64,000 nucleotides of DNA. It comes from Pomphorhynchus laevis. Its lineage: Eukaryota > Acanthocephala > Palaeacanthocephala > Echinorhynchida > Pomphorhynchidae. The stretch's first letter is position 1; each line of letters starts with the position of its first letter. Shown one piece after another: positions 10,387 through 20,194 of this stretch. The DNA is taken from NCBI GenBank assembly GCA_012934845.2, contig WNNJ02003727.1, forward strand, positions 124,001 to 188,000, written 5' to 3'. The notes under the pieces are model-generated. The model searched no databases. It was given only the letters and a program-made list of their open reading frames with translations, and was not told the DNA's origin. Position numbers and translations under genes: made by a program.

Positions 10387-10722
10387 TTGCTAAATAGGTT
10401 TATTTCGAAAAGCTCGAAACCTGAATTTATGTATATATTTCCTAAAATCCATTATCTAGTACATTCTGCCCGATCAATAATTACAACGTACGGCACCTGT
10501 TTATATGTGATTAGCAAGTATATAGCTGATATACTTAATGAAAAGTTGAGTAATAAACATTTTTCTAGGGTAAGAGATGGCATGATGTTCGCGAAACGAA
10601 TAAATAATTCTGACATCTCTGGTAAAATAATGCTCACAACATTTGTTAAATCAAATCTTTACAAATGTCTCTTTGTTGGAAGCTATGGAGTCATCATCCG
10701 AATTTTTTTAGATATAGAATTT
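10387..10722 (+). pseudogene. Penelope-like element RT fragment, N-terminal part
   Basis: The plus frame gives FMYIFPKIHYLVHSARSIIT, TYGTCLYVISKYIADIL and GKIMLTTFVKS. This matches the PLE RT start, where one expects a Y.x.PKIHK block, a 'RPIVS..GSP.Y.LSKYLA.IL' block and then the finger region. It is cut short before the DVxSLYTN motif. It ends at the fold-back at 10723-10755. The PLE assignment rests on motif order only. Confidence 0.6.
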
Positions 10723-10755
10723 GTTCAACCCCAAATATAGAATTAGGGGTTGAAC
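10723..10755. repeat. Inverted repeat at PLE/L2 junction
   Basis: GTTCAACCCC at 10723-10732 and its exact complement at 10746-10755, with a 13-bp loop, sit at the border between the PLE fragment and a minus-strand L2 fragment. The right arm resembles native L2-A sequence, so the left arm may be the copied one. Confidence 0.75.
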
Positions 10756-11215
10756 GATATCGGATTTCCAGTGTGAAGAGAAGATAGGATTGCGAATGGT
10801 CGAGTTTAACAAGGTGGTGAGGAAAAGGAATATCGATGAGCACATGGATTTAGGTATGGGGGTAGGCAGGGGATCGGCATGTGATGTTTTGTTGGGCAAG
10901 GACATGAGGACAGGTGATACTTCGGCAGGTGAGACAGGGAGAATATGAAAGAGTTCCGGGAGGATGAGGCGAGGCGGGTAGCCGTGATATGGAATGAATA
11001 CGATGTTGTGAGAGAGCAACGTGGATACTTTGGTCTGAAGAAATGACGAATAATCATGGTGAATGATGTTGCAAGACGAAGACGAGCGAGAAAGGATTGA
11101 GTTAAAAATATGTCAGAGAGACTGGATGTTTAATGAAGTGTTGATTTTATGCTGCCAGAAGGAGTTGATTTTAAGCTGCCAGAAGAAGTATGCTACCAGA
11201 AAGAGTTGTTCGGTT
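10746..11215 (-). mobile_element. L2-like (A/B family) RT fragment
   Basis: Minus-strand frames give ELFHILPVSPAEVSPVLMSL, PNKTSHADPLPT and IFSSHWKSDIVQPL, equivalent to the region just before the RT fingers in A1 (ELFHLLPVSPTEVSSVIMSL). Two frames overlap, so at least one frameshift is present. Both element ends are missing. Confidence 0.75.
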
Positions 11216-11314
11216 GAAACCCATCTGCTTACCGTGAATCGAGATCACTAGGAATGTTAGTTTATTTTAAAGAAGTCAGTTAATCAGGTGACTTGAAAAA
11301 TTCGTGTGACCTCT

Positions 11315-11543
11315 CATTCAAATTAGGTTTTTCTAACTTGTATAGCTTACTTTGTAATTTAGACGAATTTCAATATTACATGGAGTCATCAAATTATAAT
11401 GTTTTTGCAATTTCCGAAACTTGACTCCGTGATAGTATAATTGAAGGCCTAGTGAGCGTAGATGGTTATCGTTTCGTTCATGTAGAGAGAGCGCCGCAAC
11501 ATAGAGGTAAGGGAGTTACTTTATACATTAAATCTAACATCAC
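11315..11543 (+). pseudogene. CR1-type endonuclease fragment
   Basis: The plus frame gives LYSLLCNLDEFQYYMESSNY, NVFAISET, a stop in place of Trp, then LRDSIIEGLVSVDGYRFVHV and RGKGVTLYIKSN. These are the N-terminal APE endonuclease blocks of a CR1 element unlike families A-C. It ends in a perfect 14-bp-arm palindrome shared with the next fragment. Confidence 0.6.
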
Positions 11544-11558
11544 CGTGATGTTAGATTT
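11530..11558. repeat. Perfect palindrome at endonuclease/L2 junction
   Basis: AAATCTAACATCAC (11530-11543) and its exact complement (11545-11558) are separated by one base. The left side belongs to the endonuclease fragment and the right side leads into L2-B RT sequence. Confidence 0.8.
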
Positions 11559-12364
11559 TCTCATACATTTGACTTTCATGTTATGCAATATGCTGATGAC
11601 ATTCTCATCTATGCTAGTGCACCTGCATAACGTATTCATGATCTTAGTGTTTCTGCTTACAACTGCCTTGCCTCAATTTTCAATCATCTTTCTTCTCTTT
11701 GTCTTATTCTGAATACTTATAAATCTAAAATAATGTCGATCCTTCCTCGACGTCCCGGCTTTTAACCTCCCTCCGTATCATTGAATTCTACAATTCTTCC
11801 TATCGTTGACAATCTAGTTTTCTTAGGCTTCAATTTCGACAACAGATTTCCACTTAAAGCTTTCGTTAGAGATAAAGTACGCTCATCTACCTTGATTATC
11901 CGCAACCTCCGTCAAATTCGTAGATTGATCGATTTCCCTTCATGTATGACTCTCATATCTTCTTTTCTTTTCTCAAGACTTGACTACTGTCTTAGTATAT
12001 TTTCCAACTCACCTAAATCCACTCTTTTTCCCCTGCAACGCATCGTCAACGCTGCCGTCCGAGTTCTCCGTCTTCGTCGTTTTGATTATACATCCTACCA
12101 TCTTGTTCCTCTCGATTTGCCTATAATTTTTTGCCGTGTTCAAATTCATCTTCTTCTCGTTGCTTTCCGCCTTGTAACTCTTCATACCCCTTCATTTCTC
12201 AACCTTCCTTTTCTTGATAATTCTCGTCCTGTTTACTGTTCCTTGCGTTCCTGTAATTCTCTTCTTTTACATGTCCCAAACTACTCTACCTCCTTTGGAC
12301 TCCGCTCCTTCCTGGTGGCTGCTCCACTATTGTGGAATCATCTGCCCATTCATATTAAAAAGTT
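11545..12364 (+). pseudogene. L2-like family B fragment: RT palm to C-terminus
   Basis: The plus-strand translation gives FHVMQYADDILIYA and LNTYKSKIMSILPRRPGF, then the 197-residue frame at 11781-12374 with LPIVDNLVFLGFNFDNR, VRDKVRSSTLIIRNLRQIRR, LFSRLDYCLSIFSNSPKS and LLWNHLPIHI. It matches B1 (20195-21098). It is 5'-truncated within RT and stops before the family 3' hairpin, where C2 leader sequence begins. Confidence 0.8.
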
Positions 12365-12653
12365 TGAAATCTAAAGTAAATAAAATCATATTGATTTCAT
12401 CTTACAAGTAAAAATTTTCTTGATTACAATCATCTTACATGTTTAAACTTTCTTGGCTGCTAAATAAACTACTTACAATCTAAAGTAAATACAATTACAA
12501 ACATCATACAATCTAAAGTAAATACACTCGCGTGAAAATACAAATCGCGTTACAACGATTTAATAGCAATACAACGATTTCAACGATTTTTACAACGATT
12601 AATACGAATTTCAACAATTGCAATAATTTCGATACTTTTAATACACGACCAAT

Positions 12654-13790
12654 ATGGGCAAAAAGAAGCGTGTGCAGTCATCAGTCGAAGTCTTGAACTA
12701 CGAATCAAATCAAGTACAGTGTTCCAAACTAGGATGTGATATTTGGACATCAGTAACCGGTACAACTAATCAACTTAAGGATCTCAAGATGAAAACATTC
12801 CTATGCGGCTACTGTGCGTCAGCTGAACTGGACTCACTTCGTGCCTTGATTCAAAAAACTCAAAACAGCCAAGCCTGCACACATAAAAATTCTTCCAATA
12901 AAGATACACCTATCTCGCCAATACAACATAATAATGACGGTAATGATACTAGGCAGCAATCAACTCTATGCATTGATGACAATGATATTTTATTGTCTAA
13001 CATTTTTGAGTCGTCGGCGGTAATTAATCAGTGTAAATTGAATGATATGGGAAATTGTGCAGAAAGATAAAACCGACGAGGGAAATTGTGTAGAAGAAAT
13101 TCTACATAGGACATCTAAAGATAACCAGCTTTTACAATTTCCGGTGGATGTTTCTGCATCAGTTGTCAAGTCGGTATCGAAAGGACTCGAACCAGAGTCC
13201 AGTGCTCAAGGTGGGGATGACATCATATCTAGGTCATTTATAGAGGAGAGCAACGAGCGAAATTGTACAGATGATAGTAATAATCGATACACCTTCCTAG
13301 ACAAACCCGTTAAAGTGAACTATCGCAATACAAATGTCCATTTAGATGGGTCCCGAAAGTGAATGTTGATTCCACGAGATAGAGCTATAATAATGGCCAA
13401 TATTGTTGAGTCGTCAGCAATAAACAATCAACATAGGTTGAATGATGACCTCGGTAAAGTTAGGTCCATATTGGGACATGTATTATCTGATTGTGATTCG
13501 CAATTTATAACATCCTTGAAAGTAGATTCCCTCTTTCGCATAGGCAAATCTGATGATACAAATGCGAAACCTCGCTTATAAAAAATAGTATTCAGTGACA
13601 AAGAGTACGTTAATGTTTTATTAATAAAATCTTATAGACTTAGTGGTACTGGCATTAGATTACTTAGAGACTTAGACCCGTCAGATAGAGAAAAGTTAAA
13701 GCTGGCTAAGATTGAACTTCAAACAAGACTCAACAGTGGGGAGCGAAATCTTAGGATCTAAAATTTTCAAGTAGTGCGACGCCGCCCTCG
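12654..13790 (+). pseudogene. C2 ORF1: Cys-rich protein of a CR1-like LINE
   Basis: MGKKKRVQSSVEVLNYESNQ is followed by CSKLGCDIWTSVTG and FLCGYCASAEL, the paired-Cys PHD-like motif at residues 24-62. After a low-complexity middle the C-terminus gives RAIIMANIVESSAIN, VRSILGHVLSDCDS, LFRIGKSDD, LDPSDREKLKLAKIELQTRL and NFQVVRRRPR. About four frame breaks separate these blocks (12654-13070, 13042-13362, 13363-13581, then beyond). It is the plus-strand counterpart of C1 ORF1 and shows the fuller domain order. Confidence 0.75.
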
Positions 13791-13796
13791 TGTGTT

Positions 13797-14659
13797 TTGG
13801 ACAATGTTACCCTCACACGACAAAATTTCACATGCATTCGACCTCTCGAGCTGAGTCGCACTAATCAAAGAAATACGGAAAGTCCATATGTAACCAATAT
13901 ACCAGATATTTATTGTGAAAAATTTATAAATGTCTTATATTCTAATGTTCAAAGTATCCTCCCAAAAATGGTAGAGGTTTCACTACTTGCTGAAGAAAGT
14001 AATGCTAGTATCCTGGCATTCAGTGAATCTTGGTTGAATTCTAATATTGATGACTCAGAAATTGCAATTCCCGGTTACAGCTCATACCGTTGTGATCGTG
14101 TTAATGTCAGAGGTGGCGGTGTAGTCATATACGCGCGAGATAGTATTACATCTAGTGTCCTATATCACGATAATGAGGAGATTAGTTACCAATCCCTATG
14201 GTGTCGTTTCGAAAGCCCTGATTCCTCTGTTGTCATTGGACTTGTGTACAGAAGTCCTATGGCATCCACCAAACGCCTCCGGAAAGATTTAGAACGGTTT
14301 GCCTCTTACGAAAACTTAATCTTACTTAAGGACTTTAATATGCCACGTATAGACTGGTCTACTTATTCCCGTTTGAGCAGCGGCTGTGATTGGGAATCTT
14401 CTGAACTACTTGATTTATTAAACAAGCTGAATTACTTTCAGTACGTAAATCAAGACACTCGTTTCAGAGGCTCTTCTAGAAGTCTATTAGATTTATGTTT
14501 GTCTAACCATGATTTACCGATAAAATATTGACTGCATACAAGCTATAGGGAATAGTGACCATTGCAGTATGTTAATTCGCTTTCTGTTCGTTCTGCCTTT
14601 CATAAACACTTGTCAAATCGAGCTTAACGTTTTCAAGGCCGATTATATCGCAATCGGTA
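13797..14659 (+). pseudogene. C2 ORF2 endonuclease domain
   Basis: A 244-residue open frame with INVLYSNVQSILPKMVEVSL, ILAFSESWLNSNIDDSEI, VRGGGVVIYARDS, LVYRSPMAS, LILLKDFNMPRIDWS and LLDLCLSNHD. After a stop it continues SIGNSDHCSMLIRF. These are the APE endonuclease blocks in order. The usual GDFN has become KDFN, so one conserved residue is lost. A2 interrupts the frame just after the codons for IAIG. Confidence 0.8.
14652..14659. repeat. Target site duplication of A2 (partner at 15886-15893)
   Basis: AATCGGTA occurs directly before the A-rich 3' end of A2 and directly after its truncated 5' end. Removing A2 and one copy restores the C2 reading frame (IAIG|RHLDR). Confidence 0.85.
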
Positions 14660-15885
14660 AAAAAAAGGATTTATTTTAACGTGGCAAATGCGTGCCAGCG
14701 CACGCTTACATGACCACAACAAAACAAAACTGTGAATCAGGTGTCGAGAAGGTGTGAACGGAGGAGGTGTTTGAATGTGATAAAGGAGGGAGCGCGGCGG
14801 ACGTCGAGAGGGAGTTGATTCCAGGCGAGTGAGGCGGCGACGAGGAAGGATCGGAGACCGTAGTTGTTGGAGTAATTAGGAACGTGGAGTAAGAGGGTAT
14901 GACAGGAACGAAGCGATAGCGAGGTGGGCGAGTATCGTCTAAGAAAGGAAGGTTGATGAACGATGGGGAGCCGACAGCGATGAGACGAAAAGTAACGAGA
15001 AGAAGGCGGAGTTTGATGCGGATGTGGATGGTGGGCCAGGAGAGTTGGGCAAAATATGTGGATGTGTGGTCGAAGCGACGGAGACGAAAGAGCACTCGAA
15101 CGGCGGTGTTGATTATTCGTTGTAGGGGTAGGATGATGGATTTTGGAGAATTGGCGAAAAGACTGAGGCAGTAATCGATTTTAGGGAAAAGAAGCGATGA
15201 AAGAAGAGACATACAAGAACGGAAGTCGATAAGGGGGCGGATACGGCGGATGTCACGAAGAATTAAGTTAGACGAGCGGACCTTGTCACGGACGAAGGGT
15301 TTAAGGGAAAGGTGATCATCGAAATGGAAGCCTAAGAAAGTGAGATTGTGGACTATAGGGATGATCGATGAGGCAAAAGATACAATGGGAGGAGATATGC
15401 TTGGTTTACGGGGAAGGATCCACATTATTTTGGACTTTTCGGCGTTTAGAACGAGATGGAGATTGGAGAGACGTTTGTAGATAGAAGAAAGACAGTTGGA
15501 GGCAGAAATGCCGATATCGTGTATGCGATGTGCGGGTGCATGAGCATAGATTAGAATGTCATCGGCGTATTGCATGACGTTAAAGGAGTAAGGTTTGATA
15601 AATGGAGAGAGATCGCCAAGCAAAAGAGAGAAAAGCAGGGGACCTAGGACTGAACCTTGTGGAACCCCGCAAAAAATAGGGATGGGAGGGGAGGATGATG
15701 AATTAGAACAGACGCGAAAGGAACGGTCGGATAGATATGAGGCGAACCAAGCTACGGAGGAGGAAGAAAAGCCGTAATCATAACGAAGGCGAGAAAGGAG
15801 GACGGAGTGGTCGACAATGTCGAATGCGGAGGAGAGGTCGAGGGAGATGAGAACACTATATAGAGCCTTGTCTCGAGAAATGAGT
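14660..15885 (-). mobile_element. L2-like LINE copy A2, 5'-truncated, inserted in C2
   Basis: A 1.2-kb minus-strand copy covering RT from SRDKALYSVLISLDLSSAFD through CGVPQGSVLGPLLFSLL, VMQYADDILIYAHAP, thumb and C-terminus, plus the 3' hairpin and an A-rich tail at 14660. The long frame 14706-15950 overruns the element by chance at its 5' end. Relative to A1 it keeps an extra stretch, AHRIHDIGISASNCLSS, which A1 has lost. An 8-bp TSD flanks it. Confidence 0.85.
14681..14717 (-). promoter_or_regulatory. 3'-terminal stem-loop of A2
   Basis: Element-strand inner stem GCGTGC-GCTG-GCACGC with outer GTGG/CCAC pairing, the same as A3 and A4. This is the presumed RT recognition structure. Confidence 0.6.
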
Positions 15886-16172
15886 AATCGGTAGGCACCT
15901 TGATCGCGTTGTTTGGCTTGACCCATTTGTGGTCGGATTGGAATGTGCATGAAGGTTTTTTCGAGATACTATAGCTTCTCTTCTAGACAGATATGCGCCT
16001 TTACGTGCTTCACGCTCCCGTAAATACAATAATCCGTGGTTTGACGTAGAGTTAGGAAATCTTCTTAAGGAGTGTAAGATCATTTATCGTCGATATCGTC
16101 AATCTAAAGGAGAATATTAATTATATCAAAACGCAAGAAACAGATTTACGGTACTTAAAAGATCTAAAAAAC
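15886..16172 (+). pseudogene. C2 endonuclease-RT linker
   Basis: In frame with the C2 endonuclease after removal of A2. It reads RHLDRVVWLDPFVVG and, after a stop, TIASLLDRYAPLRASRSRKY, NNPWFDVELGNLLKECKIIY and ARNRFTVLKRSKKLYE, the conserved pre-RT linker. It ends at a join whose last bases, GAGCTGG, are shared with the neighbouring ORF1. Confidence 0.7.
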
Positions 16173-17356
16173 TGTATGAGCTGGGCAATATCAGAAGGGG
16201 AGCAGTCATAAAAGATACGGCAAGTAGATGAAGTGGTAAGAAGTTTAAAACGTTGGGAGAGTACAGAAGAGGCATGTGAACTATGTCGGAAAACGATTTT
16301 TAAGAGTGGAGGACTGAGATGATTGGATTTAGTGGATTTGTTTAAACGAATAAAGGATACAGGATCGATATTATTGAAGAGGGATGGGTTATCATCAGGA
16401 AGAATGGTTGCTAGGATAGACCTGAAAGCAGATACATCATCATCGAGGCGAGATTGTGGAGAAGCAGATTCGGAAAGCTTTAAGTTTGATGTGATTATAC
16501 AGCGATCGCGCGAAGGAAAACGATTTCGTGGAAGTGGTGGACGGACAGAACTGGTAGGAGTCGAGGCAGATGAGCAGATAGAAGTGGAAATGACAGGGGT
16601 GCTTGATAGAGAATTAATATTGGTTGGAGCAAGTGTGACAGGAGCGGGGTGTTGAATCGATTGATCAGAGATGTGACTGGAGATGATTTTAAATGAAGGA
16701 TGTAAATTATTTGGAAGTGTTACGTGGAAGGTAGAGTAGGGAGAATTAAAATAGGTTGAGGCATGAGTGACAGGAATGGAGTGTTGAATCAGTTGATCGG
16801 AAATGTTACTGGAAATGATTTTGATGGAAGGATGTAAATTATTGAGAAGTGATACGGGGGAGGTCGAGTAAGAAGTACGTGAAGAGAATAAAGAAGTTTG
16901 AGATTTATTTAGATTGGGGGAGGAATAGGAAAGAGGAGGTACGAGATGAAAAGCTTTACCGTTAGCATTGTTAGAATGAGAAAGATTAATGGAAGTTTTG
17001 TACGTAGTTGAACGAGGAGTGTGTGAGAGAGTAGGTTCAATAATGGGATTATAAGATGCGAAGTCATGTGTTGATGCGAGGGAAACATCTAAAACAGCAT
17101 TGGTCTGAGTGGTCGTGTGTGATACAAGAGTAGAGGAGCAGGATAACTGTAGTAGTCGTACTGATGTACAAAAACCGCATGTGAAATGTTTACGTTTATA
17201 AACCGAGTGGTCAGATATTTTAACACGAACAAGTGCCCATACATCACAATCTTTGGAATCGCATCCAACTTCAAAACTGGTATAACCATCATTGCATTTC
17301 GATGTGGAAGATTCTTGATCAGGAACATGGATCTGAGATCGCGCTTTTTTAGGCAT
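16173..17356 (-). pseudogene. B2a ORF1, Cys-rich L2/CR1-type ORF1 protein
   Basis: A frame open for 411 residues, of which about 395 are element sequence. MPKKARSQIHVPDQESS is followed by VGCDSKDCDVWALVRV and FTCGFCTSVRL (paired Cys, residues 31-68). A long Ser/Thr/Pro-rich middle includes two copies of a block near SLLNNLHPSIKIISSNISDQ (an internal duplication). The C-terminus gives VSFIRLNKSTKSNHLSPPLL, KIVFRHSSHASSVLSQRFKL and SPSDIAQL. The last 15 or so residues come from foreign sequence past the join. Confidence 0.75.
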
Positions 17357-17400
17357 GACTTTTTATCGATAGATTGAGCTCAATCCGCGAGCGTAGCGAG

Positions 17401-17560
17401 CGGAACTGACAGGAATAATCTGGAACTGACAGGAATAATCTGGAACTGACAGGAATAATCTGGAACTGACAGGAATAATCTGGAACTGACAGGAATAATA
17501 TGGAACTGACAGGAATAATCTAGAACTGACAGGAATAATCTGGAACTGGTAGGAATAATC
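17401..17560. repeat. Eight tandem 20-bp repeats in the B2a leader
   Basis: The unit GGAACTGACAGGAATAATCT is repeated head to tail eight times with few changes, starting about 45 bp upstream of the B2a ORF1 start codon. A decayed array of the same unit lies in the same place in B2b (53358-53480). Promoter monomers arrayed upstream of ORF1 are known from mouse L1; the same role here is inference. Confidence 0.85.
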
Positions 17561-17589
17561 TGGAATGTATGTTTATTAGAAACCTAAAT

Positions 17590-18597
17590 TTTTTTAAGGC
17601 CTATTATTAAATACAACAGCAGCAAAAGAGCGTAGAGCTCGTACAAGCTGGGTACAGGGTAAAAAACAAATATCACTGAAAATCAGATTGTTCTAAGTTA
17701 ATAAATTCTTCAGACTTCTCTTGAAGGACAAAATACTGGAGGCCAAAACTACTTGACTTGTTAGCTTATTCCAGCTTTTCCACGTTCGGTTGACAATTGT
17801 GTTAAATCTTTTTCGTGGACGAATGTGGGTCTTTAACGTGAGGTGATGTCCCCTCAATCTGTTTGAATTTTGAAGTTCGAACAGTTTACGACAAACATGT
17901 TCCCTCTGCCCTTTTTGAACATTAAGCGTTGTCCACACAAACATTAAATCAGATGACTTTAAAGATTTCCTCACTGTGGTCACACCAAGTGCGTGGAGTC
18001 GAAAAATGAATGAGAGCTTGCGTTGGCTGGGTACAAGATGTGTGACCTTGCGTAATATGGATTCGTACATAGTCATCTCTGTCGTAGTTTGAGGGTGGCA
18101 GGCAGGTGAAGCGTATCTTATTAAAGATAAGACATAAGCATTGTAAATTAACTTAAAACTGGATGCGTCAAGCTGGTCAATTGTCTTTCTAATAAGTCCT
18201 AAAATTCGACGGTATTTAGCAACTGTGTGACTGGTATGTGGGATGGTCGATAAGCTTTTATTTACGATCACTCTAAGGTCTTGAAATTGGGGAACTGTTT
18301 CAATTTATCTTCCGTCAATGATATATGACGAATTGATGTGTAGATGTCCGATGCGCATATGTTTTGACTTATCGGGGTTTAATATCAGTCCCCGTTGATT
18401 ACACCATACCTTAATATTATCAATATCTCTCTGGAGTATCATTGGATCTCGGCTATCGATTATTGGTCGCCAAATTTTCAAGTCGTTGACATATAAACTA
18501 CATGGACTCGAAATTGCTGTAGTAAGCTCGTTGATGTAAATAATGAAGAGCAATGGACTGAGTATCGATCCCTGGGGAACACCGCGTCCAGGAGTTA
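17590..18597 (-). pseudogene. CR1-like RT fragment E2 (palm to C-terminus)
   Basis: Minus-strand frames read a PQGSILSPLLF-type motif before 18553, then FIIYINELTTAI, LYVNDLKIWRP (YADD has become YVND), WCNQRGLILNPDKSKHMRIG and IVNKSLSTIPHTSHTVAKYR. The 192-residue frame 17693-18271 follows with LSLIRYASPACHP, LRLHALGVTTVRKS-like and TWKSWNKL blocks. It is 5'-truncated at 18597, where a fold-back begins. Lineage is close to E1 (47335-48371) but distinct. Confidence 0.7.
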
Positions 18598-18652
18598 TTG
18601 TCTATTATTATAATATAATAATATTTAAAAATTTAAACAAAATAATAGACAA
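18598..18652. repeat. Inverted repeat at the 5' break of E2
   Basis: Exact 12-bp arms (TTGTCTATTATT at 18598-18609 and its complement at 18641-18652) with a 31-bp AT-rich loop start at the point where E2 homology ends. Confidence 0.6.
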
Positions 18653-18820
18653 ATGCTACTTCTATAAGAAATACGAATAAAAATCATCAAACTTGCTTGA
18701 AAATTAGCAGAAAATAATATTTTCGTATAAAGAACAGGGGTTATATTACCGGGAAAACAAAGTTCACTTGTCGATAATAACTAGTTAGTAGAACAAATCA
18801 GATAACTGAGTCTACATATT

Positions 18821-18847
18821 TATACTATATATAAAATATATAGTATA
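18821..18847. repeat. Inverted repeat beside the RTE 3' break
   Basis: TATACTATATAT and its exact complement are separated by AAA, immediately outside the truncated C-terminal end of the RTE fragment. The AT-rich arms make chance more likely than for the other cases. Confidence 0.5.
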
Positions 18848-18854
18848 GGAGTTT

Positions 18855-20095
18855 AATAGGATGCCCGAGGTTTTCCGCCAATTTCTCTAAGCACTTTGTA
18901 CACTCATTCCAATCTTCGGCACTAATGAATTCGACATATTCAACATGCTGCCCGGGTATTCGATATTGTCTCTTTTTTCTATTTCGACTCCTTGCAATGT
19001 CAATCTTTTTGGACCCATATACAAGGTTTTAGTCCAGTTTATTTTCAATCCGTTGCTCTCCCGTCTCTGACAACAATTTTCTAGTTGTTTTTTTTTCAGT
19101 GTATTTAAGTTCTCAGCCGTAAAGATAAGGTCATCTACGAATAGCATTGTTCATGGCGCTCTTGAATTAATCTGTGCAGTTCCCAAAACACCCATCACTG
19201 TCTCAAATAAAAAAGGATTTAGAGACGAACCTTGATGGATTCCTGTCACTACTTGGAAATAGTCCGTCACGCCAACTGAGCACCGAACGCAAGTATAACA
19301 CTTTCCATACATATATTTGATTGCACGAACGTATTGTTCAGGGCAGTTTTTCTTTCTTAGGCAAATCCAAACAAGGTCACATGGCCTTGTATCATAGGCT
19401 TTCTCCAAATCTACAAATACACGATACAGTGGCCATTGTTTATCGCTAAATTTCTCGTAAAGCTGCCTCAATACAAAAATCTCATCGGTAGTGCTTCTAC
19501 CTGGCATAAATCTACGCTGTTCTTCGCTGATCGTGATTTCTTCTCTGATTCTGTTGTCTACAATTCTCTCCCATAGTTTCATTGTGTGATTTATTAGCTT
19601 TATCCCCGATAATTTCTACACCGTTGGACGTCTCCTTTTTGCTTGTAGATAGGCATTAGTGTACTCTTTTGCCATGCTGTCGGAATTCTTTCTATTTCGT
19701 CAACTTTTTTGAAAGAGCTTTGTTAGTATTTGGATCCCAAACAATCCTAAAGCTTTCCACACTTCAATCGGAATATTATTTGGACCCACGCTTTTACCAA
19801 TTCTCATCTTCATTTGCGACAATACATCATCGCAAGAGTACGGTCAAACGACATGGTTATTGGGACACGCTTCTTCACGTGGTAAAGAAGAATTCGCTGT
19901 ATTCAGCAGATTTCCGAAATACTCTTTCCATCTCATTAGGATATCGTTATTTCTATCAAGGATTCTCCCTGAACTGTCCTTGATGATTCTATTTAGTGCA
20001 ATATCCTTCGATTTGTTATCTCTGATTCTGGTTAACTTGGATATAAAATTTTTTCCATTATCCTTTTCGAGTTTATCATATATTTTTAATTTTTT
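18855..20095 (-). pseudogene. RTE-clade LINE, reverse transcriptase half
   Basis: The minus-strand translation gives IYDKLEKDNGKNFISKLTRI, RWKEYFGNLLNTANS, GPNNIPIEVWKAL, then the frame 19151-19582 with TMKLWERIVDNRIREEITIS, EEQRRFMPGRSTTDEIFVLR, VFVDLEKAYDTRP and GIHQGSSLNPFLFETVM. The frame 18887-19147 follows with LFVDDLIFTAEN (active site VDD) and LTLQGVEIEKRDNIEY. These are hallmark RTE blocks (WERIVDKRLR, FMPGRGTTDAIF, LEKAYDRVP, LHQGSSLSP). The C-terminus is truncated. Its 5' half lies at 26298-27113; B1 separates them. Confidence 0.85.
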
Positions 20096-20119
20096 TTAAT
20101 TTACAATAATTTATTTAAC

Positions 20120-20157
20120 GTGGCAAATGCGTGCAAAATGCACGCTTACATGACCAC
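20120..20157 (-). promoter_or_regulatory. 3'-terminal stem-loop of B1
   Basis: Element-strand inner stem GCGTGCA-TTT-TGCACGC, 7 bp, with outer GTGG/CCAC pairing. The loop-proximal bases differ from family A, but pairing is kept, which supports selection on structure. Confidence 0.65.
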
Positions 20158-20194
20158 TAACAAACAAAAAAAGAACATCAAAAGTTACAGATAG

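Larger units (their letters stand above)
12365..16172 (+). mobile_element. CR1-like LINE copy C2, interrupted by A2
   Basis: The leader (12365-12653) has three copies of ATCTAAAGTAAATA and several ACAACGATTT words. ORF1 (12654-13790) and the ORF2 endonuclease (13797-14659) follow. The reading then resumes in frame at 15886, after A2, as far as the RT linker. The copy ends abruptly at 16172 against an oppositely oriented L2-like ORF1, so RT and 3' end are missing. Confidence 0.8.
16173..17590 (-). mobile_element. L2-like copy B2a: 5' end and ORF1 only
   Basis: A minus-strand fragment comprising a leader with eight 20-bp repeats (17401-17560) and ORF1 up to the SPSDIAQL block, where it abuts C2. 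Everything downstream (endonuclease, RT, 3' end) is missing. It is unusual in keeping the 5' end, since most copies here are 5'-truncated. A second copy with the same leader type is B2b (52165-53490). Confidence 0.75.

Noticed and set aside
17401-17560. CRISPR-like array
   Set aside because: Units are directly adjacent with no spacers, the genome is eukaryotic, and the array belongs to a LINE leader.
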